From Psychrobacter glaciei (GTDB lineage: Bacteria > Pseudomonadota > Gammaproteobacteria > Pseudomonadales > Moraxellaceae), in NCBI RefSeq assembly GCF_014652895.1, contig NZ_BMZR01000007.1:1-64000 (forward strand): a stretch of DNA of 64,000 nt, in the 5' to 3' direction. The position numbers and the translations under genes were made by a program. The notes under the pieces are model-generated. The model was not told the origin of the DNA. It did not search any database and saw nothing but the letters and a program-made list of their open reading frames with translations. Shown piece after piece: positions 9,024-16,532 of the stretch (the stretch's first letter is position 1; each line of letters opens with the position of its first letter).

Positions 9024-9049
9024 AAACCCAGCCTAAGCGCTGGGTTTTT
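9024..9049 (+). terminator. katE terminator
   Basis: The arms AAACCCAGC (9024-9032) and GCTGGGTTT (9039-9047) enclose a 6-nt loop and run into a T-rich tail (TTTTTGCTTTTTG), 55 bp after the katE stop. A normal intrinsic terminator. Confidence 0.88.
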
Positions 9050-9077
9050 GCTTTTTGATAGTAAAGTGAGAGTGACC

Positions 9078-9245
9078 ATGGATAAAACTATGCATGCAGT
9101 TGTTAATCGTTATTTATTAATCGTTATTAGCTGCATTGTCTCTGTATACTGCATTGCTTTTGTATATAGTCACGAGCGTTCACTCAAAGTCGTTTTTTTT
9201 GGACTGACGGACGTTATACTAAAGATTGTCTATAAAATTGAATAA
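9078..9245 (+). CDS. possible small membrane protein
   Basis: A 55-aa reading frame from ATG 9078 with one hydrophobic stretch (about residues 11-32, RYLLIVISCIVSVYCIAFVY) and a basic C-terminus. A longer version from 9048 would start inside the katE terminator and is implausible. GAGAGTG lies before the ATG at short distance. It lies 41 bp before the metallo-hydrolase gene and could be its leader cistron. I do not recognise it, and it could be chance. Confidence 0.28.
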   Translation: MDKTMHAVVNRYLLIVISCIVSVYCIAFVYSHERSLKVVFFGLTDVILKIVYKIE

Positions 9246-9286
9246 AAGCCTCGCAATAATAACGATTAATGAGGTAGGGAATACCA

Positions 9287-10072
9287 ATGAGTTTATGTGA
9301 AATCGTACGTTTAGAAGGCTATATCCAGAGTACCTACCTTGCGGTATATCCGGATAAAATCATGCTGCTAGACGGTGGCTGCCGTACTGATGTGACGATG
9401 GTGCTTGATTATATTAAAACGACGCTAAAGCGACCGATCACTGATCTAAAAGTAGTGGTGGTCACACACATGCACCCTGATCATGCAGGCGGGGCAAATA
9501 AATTTCGACAAGAGACTGGCTGTCTTATTGTCTCAGCGGATAAAAAAAAGCAATGGTATAGCGGTATTGGTGGGCGGGCTATGCACTTCGTAGATATAAA
9601 TCTAGGATATTATGTGGCCAAACGTCAAGGGCGACCATTTAAAAACCTGTATTATTCTGCAAGCTTGAAACCAGATATCACGGTAAAAGATGGTGAGCTT
9701 GTGCCAAAGTTTGATGAATGGCAAGTTTTAGAAACGCCGGGACATACGGATCGTGATTTGTCTTTATTTCACCTGCCTAGCCGCCAAGTATACACAGCTG
9801 ATTTGATCATCAAGCTACGCCATAAATTCGTTGCACCCTTTCCTGTCTATGACCCTAAAACATACATCCAGTCTTTACACAAGATAAGAGATTTGAAACC
9901 CTCAATGGTGATGATGGCGCATGGCCGAGAGCTGGCTATGGACACAGCAGATTTTGATCATTTTATTGCCCAAGCACCTAAGCATCCACGTACGATTAAG
10001 GATACGATCAAGCATAAATTGCTATGGAGAAAAGGAGGTAACTTTAGACTCTTTAAGCGTAGGCGTGATTGA
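9287..10072 (+). CDS. MBL-fold metallo-hydrolase
   Basis: A 261-aa cytosolic metallo-beta-lactamase-fold protein. The metal-binding HxHxDH motif is H61-M-H63-P-D65-H66, followed by a His in TPGHTDRDLSLF, an Asp in YTADLI and a final His in MMAHGREL, giving the full dinuclear site of the glyoxalase II/RNase Z superfamily. There is no signal peptide, so it is not a periplasmic beta-lactamase. The basic C-terminus (KHKLLWRKGG...KRRRD) is unusual. Members hydrolyse thioesters, lactones or phosphodiesters, and the sequence alone does not decide. Likely a single-gene unit. Confidence 0.9.
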   Translation: MSLCEIVRLEGYIQSTYLAVYPDKIMLLDGGCRTDVTMVLDYIKTTLKRPITDLKVVVVTHMHPDHAGGANKFRQETGCLIVSADKKKQWYSGIGGRAMHFVDINLGYYVAKRQGRPFKNLYYSASLKPDITVKDGELVPKFDEWQVLETPGHTDRDLSLFHLPSRQVYTADLIIKLRHKFVAPFPVYDPKTYIQSLHKIRDLKPSMVMMAHGRELAMDTADFDHFIAQAPKHPRTIKDTIKHKLLWRKGGNFRLFKRRRD

Positions 10073-10208
10073 TATAGTCAGAGCACTTTTAAACCGCTAC
10101 GGTGTTATCCGTCCTAGATGTACTCAGTGTACTATCTGCGGTCGGTTGCCTTGTAGCGATTCTAAAATTCCTTGACTATAGCTATCAACGCTCATAAAAA
10201 GACAGTCG

Positions 10209-10240
10209 AAAAAAAGCCCAGTCACAAAATGACTGGGCTC
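10209..10240 (-). terminator. terminator of the tRNA-Lys transcript
   Basis: On the minus strand AGCCCAGTCA and TGACTGGGCT (10215-10224 and 10230-10239) form a 10-bp stem with a 5-nt loop, followed by a run of seven T (A in the given strand, 10209-10215). It lies directly downstream of the second tRNA-Lys gene and ends that transcript. Confidence 0.88.
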
Positions 10241-10248
10241 TCTAAATA

Positions 10249-10324
10249 TGGTGGGCTGTCCGCGACTCGAACGCGGGACCAATTGATTAAAAGTCAACTG
10301 CTCTACCAACTGAGCTAACAACCC
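10249..10324 (-). tRNA. tRNA-Lys (anticodon UUU), copy 2
   Basis: A 76-nt tRNA read on the minus strand: acceptor arms GGGTTGT/ACAGCCC pair (with one G-U), the D-arm contains AGCTCAGTTGGTAGAGC, the anticodon loop is CTTTTAA (UUU, Lys) and the T-arm is CGCGTTCGAGTCGCG. The 3' CCA is encoded. It is identical to the copy at 10485-10560. Confidence 0.97.
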
Positions 10325-10484
10325 TGAAGAGTGTATAAAAAGCATTTGCTTTTTAACTCTGCAAAAGAAAATCCTATGTAACGAACTTTCTAAAAACTAA
10401 ACATCTTAACGATGTCTTTTAAACTTATCTTTATTGGTCTACTACCGGATAGGGCAGAACGATTAATAAAGATCAAACTAAATA

Positions 10485-10560
10485 TGGTGGGCTGTCCGCG
10501 ACTCGAACGCGGGACCAATTGATTAAAAGTCAACTGCTCTACCAACTGAGCTAACAACCC
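10485..10560 (-). tRNA. tRNA-Lys (anticodon UUU), copy 1
   Basis: Identical to the second copy 160 bp away, with encoded CCA and anticodon UUU. It is the promoter-proximal copy on the minus strand. The two genes and the few flanking bases are duplicated (AAATATGG follows both in the given strand), which points to a recent tandem duplication or gene conversion. They form a dicistronic tRNA unit between a strong promoter and a terminator. Confidence 0.97.
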
Positions 10561-10599
10561 TAACGTTTAAAGTGTTTGTATCCCTAAACGTGAGAGCAC

Positions 10600-10627
10600 A
10601 TTATATATATAATTAAGACAATTACAA
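10600..10627 (-). promoter_or_regulatory. sigma70 promoter of the tRNA-Lys pair
   Basis: On the minus strand TTGTAA (10622-10627) and a perfect TATAAT (10600-10605) are 16 bp apart, about 40 bp before the first tRNA-Lys. An AT-rich spacer followed by a GC-containing GTGCTCTC segment is typical of stable-RNA promoters. Confidence 0.75.
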
Positions 10628-10744
10628 CCCCGTATTAGGAAAAAAGTGTAAATCTCTCGTAAAACTGCATATTTCTTTGATTTTTTATCATCATTTCGAT
10701 ATTTCGTACTGAATATTTGGCCAAAATGCTCAGGTGTCTAGGTA

Positions 10745-12850
10745 TTAATCCCGAGACAGTGCCTCTACAGGATCCAATTTGGCTGCATTGCGCGCGGGCA
10801 AGAAACCGAAAATAACACCAATCAGCGTCGAGCAGACAAAAGCGGCAATGATAGAGGTCGGTGAGTAAATGACTTTAAAGTTATCACCGCCAACACGATT
10901 GATCAGTTCACCAATAGCAAATGCTAAGCCAATGCCTAGCAAACCACCTAAAATACAAACCAAGATAGCTTCAATCAAAAACTGCTGCATGATGTCGTTT
11001 TGACGTGCCCCTACAGCCATACGTACACCAATCTCATTGGTGCGCTCGGTGACAGACACCAGCATGATGTTCATGACCCCAATACCGCCAACTATCAGTG
11101 AAATGACAGCAACAGATGATATCAATAGCGTTAAAGCGCCAGTTGTCGATTCGATTGTTTGACGAATAGAGTCTGAGTTGCGAATCTGAAAATCTTCTTC
11201 GCCATGACGATTTTGTATCAAGTCGGAGATCGCAGACTCGGCCACACTTGAAGAGATATCGTCACTTATGAGAGCCACAAACCTATCGATATTCGTACTG
11301 CCTCTAATCCGTGACATAACGGTGGTATAGGGCATATATATAGTTGGTGTGGTTAAATCTGCACCAAAGCCACCATCGTTTTCTTCCAGCACACCAATGA
11401 CTCTACCAGGTACACTACCGATGAGTATCACCTCGCCAATAGGGTTATCAAGGTTTGGGAAAAAGGTTTGCTTGGCATTGCTATCAATAATGACATCTTG
11501 GCTACGCAAGCTGATGCTTTGTTCATCAAACCCTTGACCCAATGCCAATGTCTCACCAGTGACCTCTAAGTAGTCTTGACCGACTCCATTGACGGTAGAT
11601 TCCTCTTGTACGCTGCGATAACGAACGCTAGAGTTGGCGTTCACCTGAGGGCTAACGCTGATAATATAAGGCTGATTTCCCACCGCTTGTGCATCTTCAG
11701 GCGTCAGATTGTCATCGTTGTAACGGCGTCTAGGGTCGCCTCTAGGATAGCCGTCGCTGACGGTGATGGTGTTTGTACCGAGCGAGCTGATATTAGCCAA
11801 AATCTGCTGCTGAGAGCCTTGACCTAAGCCTACAATAGACACGACAGCGGCAATACCAATAATGATACCTAACATGGTCAACAAGGTACGCATTTTATGC
11901 GCGCGCATGGCAAGCAAAGACATTTTAAACGCTTCAAGCAGTCGATCAACAAAGCTACCAAATGCGCTTTTACGATGCCCACTGAGGATAGAGGAAGGCT
12001 TTTTGTCTGTGTGCTTGTAATGCTCAGTTTGATAGTCGGCAATGATATAGCCATCTTTTAACTCAACAATACGCTCAGCTTGCGCCGCCAAGTTGGGATC
12101 ATGAGTCACCATAATAATGGTATGACCTTGTGCTTTGAGGTCATGCAAGATCTTCATGACATCTTCACCAGACTTGCTATCAAGCGCGCCAGTCGGCTCA
12201 TCTGCCAAGATGACATCACCACCATTCATGAGCGCACGAGCGACTGAGACTCTTTGTTGTTGTCCGCCTGACAGCTGATTGGGCCGACTATTGACCTTAT
12301 CTCCAAGTCCTAAATCAGTTAAGAGCTGTTTGGCACGGTCAATTCGAGTTTCTGTGTCCATGCCAGCATATACGGCAGGAACCGCTACATTGTCTTTGGC
12401 ACTAATGTCACCAAGCAGATGATAACGCTGAAAAATAAAACCAAAGTGTTCACGGCGTAGCTCAGCGAGCTCGTCAGCATCAAGCTTGCGTGCTGACTTA
12501 CCATATATTTTATAATCGCCAGCCGTCGCCTGATCGAGGCAGCCCAAGATATTCATCAAAGTCGACTTGCCAGAGCCAGACTGCCCAATGATTGCCACCA
12601 TTTCGCCTTGATTGATAGTCAAATCGATATCATGCAACACCCGAATCGTTTGCTCACCAGCAGCAAACTCGCGAATAATGCCAGATAGTTGCATGATGGG
12701 CTGGCCAGATGCCGATGAAGTACTATGCTCTGGATTTGCTGTAGTGGCAGAGCTATCGGCAGGCATGTATTGCTCTAAGTCTTGAGCCGTATCATCTTTA
12801 GGCAACGGTTTAGAAGCTGGAGGTATAGTCATAGCAGTGTCTTCAATCAA
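10745..12850 (-). CDS. macB: MacB-type ABC transporter ATP-binding/permease protein
   Basis: A 701-aa fused ATPase and permease of the inner membrane, the MacB component of the MacAB-TolC tripartite pump (macrolides, enterotoxin or other cell-envelope substrates). The ABC domain has Walker A GQSGSGKST, signature LSGGQQQRVSVARAL and Walker B VILADEPTGALD. It is followed by a first membrane helix (about MRTLLTMLGIIIGIAAVVSIVGLG), a large periplasmic domain and three C-terminal membrane helices ending in the LPARNAAKLDPVEALSRD tail typical of MacB/LolC-type permeases. The first ~48 residues, rich in Ser/Thr/Pro, precede the ABC domain and are unusual. The start could be ATG 12832. It follows macA by 66 bp, so they form one operon. 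No tolC is nearby. Confidence 0.94.
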   Translation of the reverse strand: MIEDTAMTIPPASKPLPKDDTAQDLEQYMPADSSATTANPEHSTSSASGQPIMQLSGIIREFAAGEQTIRVLHDIDLTINQGEMVAIIGQSGSGKSTLMNILGCLDQATAGDYKIYGKSARKLDADELAELRREHFGFIFQRYHLLGDISAKDNVAVPAVYAGMDTETRIDRAKQLLTDLGLGDKVNSRPNQLSGGQQQRVSVARALMNGGDVILADEPTGALDSKSGEDVMKILHDLKAQGHTIIMVTHDPNLAAQAERIVELKDGYIIADYQTEHYKHTDKKPSSILSGHRKSAFGSFVDRLLEAFKMSLLAMRAHKMRTLLTMLGIIIGIAAVVSIVGLGQGSQQQILANISSLGTNTITVSDGYPRGDPRRRYNDDNLTPEDAQAVGNQPYIISVSPQVNANSSVRYRSVQEESTVNGVGQDYLEVTGETLALGQGFDEQSISLRSQDVIIDSNAKQTFFPNLDNPIGEVILIGSVPGRVIGVLEENDGGFGADLTTPTIYMPYTTVMSRIRGSTNIDRFVALISDDISSSVAESAISDLIQNRHGEEDFQIRNSDSIRQTIESTTGALTLLISSVAVISLIVGGIGVMNIMLVSVTERTNEIGVRMAVGARQNDIMQQFLIEAILVCILGGLLGIGLAFAIGELINRVGGDNFKVIYSPTSIIAAFVCSTLIGVIFGFLPARNAAKLDPVEALSRD

Positions 12851-12916
12851 GTGTGGTGAGCGTCGTTATGAAAGGGCTGCCGCGCTCAAGCCCCCAGTCG
12901 TTATATATAAAGAAAG

Positions 12917-14257
12917 TTACATTCTTGGCGGACCACCAGATTTACGACTGCTTCCTGAGTTCTCACCACTGTCTTCACTAATGATGACTTCTTCCCCTTC
13001 TTTTAGACCACTTAATATTTGTGCGCTTACTCGGTTGTCGATACCGACTGTTACGGCTCGGTCTTCTACGCTGCCGTCATCTTTTAGCACGCGTACAAAC
13101 TTGTTTGCTTTGACTTGTCCAGCCGTTTTGTTTTTAGCAGGACTTTCTTGTATGACAGCTGATGGTACCAATAAAGCATTTTTGGCTTGGTCGATAACAA
13201 TATAGATCTGAGCGGTCATATCTATGCGAAAACGCCGATCAGTATTAGGCACTTCGATGTAGCCGACATAGTAGATAGCAGCATCTGTTGAGCTGGTATC
13301 ACTAATCGTTTCGGGAGCAGGTTCAATGGCTTTTAATATGGCATCAAATTTTTGATCAGGATTGCCGATGACATTGAAATAAACCGGCATGTTTGCTTTG
13401 ACATTAATGACATCAGCTTCAGAGATTTGTGCGTTGATTCTGACGGTAGACAAATCTGCCAAGGTCACGATAGTCGGTGCTGTTTGATTGGCATTGACAG
13501 TCGTGCCTTGCTCAGTGGTCACCGATACGACCGTACCTGATATTGGCGCGCGAATCGTCGTATAGCTAAGATCTTCTTTAGCCGTACTAACATTGGTTCG
13601 TGATTTGCGTAACGCGGCTCGTTGACTATTGACGTTGGCTGCGGCAGTGGCAATGGCCGCTCTCGCCGTATCGATAGCTGCTCGAGCATTCGCAACAGCA
13701 GCATTCGCGGTTTCCACGCTTGTCGCCTGAGTATCATATTCTTGCTGTGATATAGCATCAATAGCAACAAGACCCTGCAAACGTGAAAAGTCTGATTGCG
13801 CTTGTCTCAATTCTGATTGACGACTGGTAAGATCGGCTTGTGCGCTTTTTAGACCTGCTTGACGGCTTAGTACCTCAGCTTCGGCGCTTTCGATAGCAGC
13901 GACACTTTGCTCAAGGGTAGCTTGCTCGTTGCTTAGATTATTATTCTGAGTGACTTGATCAATTTGTGCGATTAAATCGCCTTGTTGTACTTGATCGCCT
14001 ACTTCAACATATAAACGAGTGACTTCGCCAGACACCTGTGCACCAACGTCGACCGTATTAAGCGCTTTAACCTTGCCTGAGGCCATGACGTTGTTTTCAA
14101 TATCGCCCATTTCAACGGTTGCCGTTAGATAATTCGGAATCTCTTCTTTAGGTTTAAAGGTGTTATAAGCTAAGGCGATGAGTATCAGAACTACTAAGGC
14201 GATGATGCCCCATTTGATAGCAGGTTTTCTTTTCATTTTGGGCATAGGGCAATCCAA
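12917..14257 (-). CDS. macA: MacA-type periplasmic adaptor (membrane fusion protein)
   Basis: A 446-aa adaptor that links MacB to an outer-membrane channel. A single N-terminal membrane helix (about residues 14-31, IKWGIIALVVLILIALAY) is followed by a lipoyl half-motif (VGAQVSGEVTRLYVEVGDQVQQGDLIAQID), a long Ala/Gln-rich coiled-coil hairpin (about 95-215), the second lipoyl half (IRAPISGTVVSV) and beta-barrel domains. The C-terminal tail is Ser/Gly-rich. In-frame ATGs at 14245 and 14236 are alternative starts. An unusual 8-bp repeat array lies ~210 bp upstream, where the macAB promoter should be. Confidence 0.94.
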   Translation of the reverse strand: MDCPMPKMKRKPAIKWGIIALVVLILIALAYNTFKPKEEIPNYLTATVEMGDIENNVMASGKVKALNTVDVGAQVSGEVTRLYVEVGDQVQQGDLIAQIDQVTQNNNLSNEQATLEQSVAAIESAEAEVLSRQAGLKSAQADLTSRQSELRQAQSDFSRLQGLVAIDAISQQEYDTQATSVETANAAVANARAAIDTARAAIATAAANVNSQRAALRKSRTNVSTAKEDLSYTTIRAPISGTVVSVTTEQGTTVNANQTAPTIVTLADLSTVRINAQISEADVINVKANMPVYFNVIGNPDQKFDAILKAIEPAPETISDTSSTDAAIYYVGYIEVPNTDRRFRIDMTAQIYIVIDQAKNALLVPSAVIQESPAKNKTAGQVKANKFVRVLKDDGSVEDRAVTVGIDNRVSAQILSGLKEGEEVIISEDSGENSGSSRKSGGPPRM

Positions 14258-14609
14258 TCACAGTAATAGCAAGTGTAAGTATAGTAGAGGCTTCATGTAA
14301 AAAATGAAATGGGAATTAGTTTACGAAAGGTTAAGGTGTTTTGGATAGGAAAAATATGGACGCATCATAGCCAGCAATGGATGCTTATATAATGTTGTAT
14401 CGACGGTGTTTTTAAAGGGGCATAGAGCTGATGATGAAGAGTGGGATTGCAGAATGGACGATAGTGACTGTAAAACTGTAAAACTGTAAAACTGTAAAAC
14501 TGTAAAACTGTAAAACTGTAAAACTGTAAAACTGTAAAACTGTAAAACTGTAAAACTGTAAAACTGTAAAACTGTAAAACTGTAAAACCTGGTTGAAATA
14601 TAATAAAAA
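14258..14609. other. 352-bp gene-free region with repeat array, upstream of macA
   Basis: Between the holA stop and macA (both minus strand). It holds the 8-bp tandem repeat array described separately and otherwise AT-rich DNA. An open frame across it (14321-14710, minus) is generated by the repeats and overlaps holA out of frame, so I do not treat it as a gene. The macAB promoter should be here but was not pinpointed. Confidence 0.6.
14468..14587. repeat. 15 perfect copies of an 8-bp tandem repeat
   Basis: The unit CTGTAAAA (TTTTACAG on the other strand) occurs fifteen times without a mismatch over exactly 120 bp. It sits 23 bp beyond the holA stop and 211 bp upstream of macA. Long perfect arrays of this kind usually change length by slipped-strand mispairing. 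Since 8 is not a multiple of 3 the array would shift any reading frame, but no credible gene crosses it. Confidence 0.98.
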
Positions 14610-15689
14610 TTATCGCATGGTAAACAAGCGCTTACCTGACAACTCAAGCGCGGCCTGCAATAACAACTCCCATGCTGGCTGACGAACGAGCCCCTTAATC
14701 GCTTGATCACAACGATACAGCAGCGCAGGCCATTCAGCCGTTTGAGATTTTGCTTGGCGGCGGCAGGCTTGTTGATATAATCCTTGCTTGCTACGCCAAA
14801 TACCCAGTGCTTGCGGATCTTGGCCGTCCATTAATTGTATGATTTGGCGCATGTCTTTGCTGATTGCCCACAGTACTAAGGTCGTCGGCTCATCAGTGGC
14901 TTTCAGCTGAAAAATGATTTTTGCCACTTGTGCGCTATTGCCTGCCAGCATCGCATCGGACAGATCAAAGACACTGAATTGGGCGTCGCTGACCAAGGCG
15001 GCTTGAAGATCCTTGATATCTAGTGCTACGTTTGGCGCTCTCGTTGTAGACTGATTACTGCCTTCGTGAGTTGCGTCATGACTACTAGCATCCAACTGCG
15101 GTGCAAATAAATAAGACAGCCGCCATAAGGTTTGATAGGCGCTTAACAGGTGATGCTCAGTGTGCGACATGAGCAGTTGCCATGCTTCTTGCGACAGTCT
15201 GAGTCCAAACTGCTGGGCTTGAATCTGCAACAGCTGCTGGCGTTGCTGTTCATTGTATAAATTGCAGTCAATGATGTGACCGTATTGCGCAAATGGCGCA
15301 AACCACTTGCTGCTTTGCGCGCGTTTGTCTTGCTTGGGCGTTAACCATAATAAGCTATGACTGTGCGCCCCTGTTTGTGCCTCGACAGCAAAGCGCTCAA
15401 GCTCAGCGATAACGGCTTTATCAGGTTTATGATTACCGGTTACGATCAAGGCGCTGGCATCATCAAATAAAGACTGGCTACCAAGCTCTGAGAGTACTTC
15501 TTGCCAGCTCTTAATCGACACCAGCTCTATACGTTTAATCGCGTAATTCTGCGCACGCCAATGCGGACGCAAGGCATCGATCAGCCACTGACTCAATAAC
15601 GGCTCATCTCCATGTGCCAGCCACAAACCAGCTACGGCCACGGATGACTGTAGTAGTTTGGGATAGGCTTGTATAAAAGACTCTTGCAT
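14610..15689 (-). CDS. holA: DNA polymerase III subunit delta
   Basis: A 359-aa clamp-loader subunit that opens the beta sliding clamp during replication. The N-terminal region (GLWLAHGDEPLLSQWLIDALRPHWRAQ), the SLFDDASALIVTGNHKPDK block and the C-terminal helical collar domain (LWAISKDMRQIIQLM...) match the HolA family, and the length is near the usual ~340. A Ser/Thr-rich insert (ASSHDATHEGSNQSTTRAP) lies near residue 210. Its neighbours lptE and leuS give the familiar leuS–lptE–holA order. It starts 58 bp after the lptE stop, so they are probably co-transcribed. Confidence 0.95.
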   Translation of the reverse strand: MQESFIQAYPKLLQSSVAVAGLWLAHGDEPLLSQWLIDALRPHWRAQNYAIKRIELVSIKSWQEVLSELGSQSLFDDASALIVTGNHKPDKAVIAELERFAVEAQTGAHSHSLLWLTPKQDKRAQSSKWFAPFAQYGHIIDCNLYNEQQRQQLLQIQAQQFGLRLSQEAWQLLMSHTEHHLLSAYQTLWRLSYLFAPQLDASSHDATHEGSNQSTTRAPNVALDIKDLQAALVSDAQFSVFDLSDAMLAGNSAQVAKIIFQLKATDEPTTLVLWAISKDMRQIIQLMDGQDPQALGIWRSKQGLYQQACRRQAKSQTAEWPALLYRCDQAIKGLVRQPAWELLLQAALELSGKRLFTMR

Positions 15690-15747
15690 AGACTAATGAG
15701 GACACAGGTTTATGAGAATGGATGGACAGAATACCTTACGCTAACCA

Positions 15748-16479
15748 TTAAGGGGTTGGTGTGCTTGGAACGATAACAGCCGTAGACGCTGAGCCTGTTT
15801 GTGCCGTTTTATTGGCATTGGCAGGGGTGACTCTAGGCAATGCAATGGCAACATATTGATCAGTGATACGGCGTGCCAAACTGTCATAGAGCCAGTCACG
15901 AATTTGATCGCCTTGTTGGTCATCGGTACTGACCGATGCCTCATTATACTGGTAACTGCGCTCGACTTGGATAGGGTTGGTTAGTGTCACCACTTTGCCA
16001 TTTTGTAGGGTTTGGTAGCTGACATCTGCTGACAATACCAAGCGGATTTCTGTTAAAACACCGACCAATTCATAACGCTTAAAGCGCATATTTTTGACGC
16101 TAATCGCAGCAATGGGTTCCGCCGTCGCGTTTTTATTGTTATTGGTAATATCGACCAAGGTCATATTATCGATAACATCGACGCCCAAGGCTTCTAGGCG
16201 TCGTGACAACGGTAACTTTAGTGGAAAGGAGGTGCGATTGTCTTCGATGATGATGGCTGTTTTGGCCACATCAAATAGCATCGGTGTGCCATAACCTCTT
16301 AGCTGAAAGCCGCAGCCACTAAGAGCCGCTGTGGCTCCCAGTACAGAAAGCAGTGGCAAGCTTGCGAGTAATGCTGTCGCTAGCTTCTGTGCATTAGACT
16401 TTTTTGCCATATTGCATTGTCCACTTGGCTTGCTTAATTTCGTTTGAGATGACTGCACAGCTCGCTGCTTACAAGACAT
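15748..16479 (-). CDS. lptE: LPS-assembly lipoprotein LptE
   Basis: An outer-membrane lipoprotein that plugs the LptD barrel and helps insert LPS. A hydrophobic signal ends in the lipobox LSGC, with the lipidated Cys followed by GFQLRGYG, the family hallmark. The segments SVKNMRFKRYELVGVLTEIRLVL and the RITDQYVAIAL helix also fit. Two starts are possible: 16479, which has a good AAGGAT ribosome site but gives a long N-region before the signal, and ATG 16410 (MAKKSNAQK...), which gives a classic lipoprotein signal but a weak ribosome site. Lies between leuS and holA. Confidence 0.92.
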   Translation of the reverse strand: MSCKQRAVQSSQTKLSKPSGQCNMAKKSNAQKLATALLASLPLLSVLGATAALSGCGFQLRGYGTPMLFDVAKTAIIIEDNRTSFPLKLPLSRRLEALGVDVIDNMTLVDITNNNKNATAEPIAAISVKNMRFKRYELVGVLTEIRLVLSADVSYQTLQNGKVVTLTNPIQVERSYQYNEASVSTDDQQGDQIRDWLYDSLARRITDQYVAIALPRVTPANANKTAQTGSASTAVIVPSTPTP

Positions 16480-16532
16480 AATCGCTATCCTTATGTTGAT
16501 AAAAAGGCTTAAAACACTACGTTTAAAAAAGT

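Noticed and set aside
14468..14587. Tandem array as a CRISPR
   Set aside because: Units are 8 bp and contiguous, with no spacers and no cas genes.
14321..14710. 129-aa minus-strand frame with FYSFTVLQ repeats
   Set aside because: It exists only because the 8-bp array is open in this frame, overlaps the end of holA out of frame and has no ribosome site.
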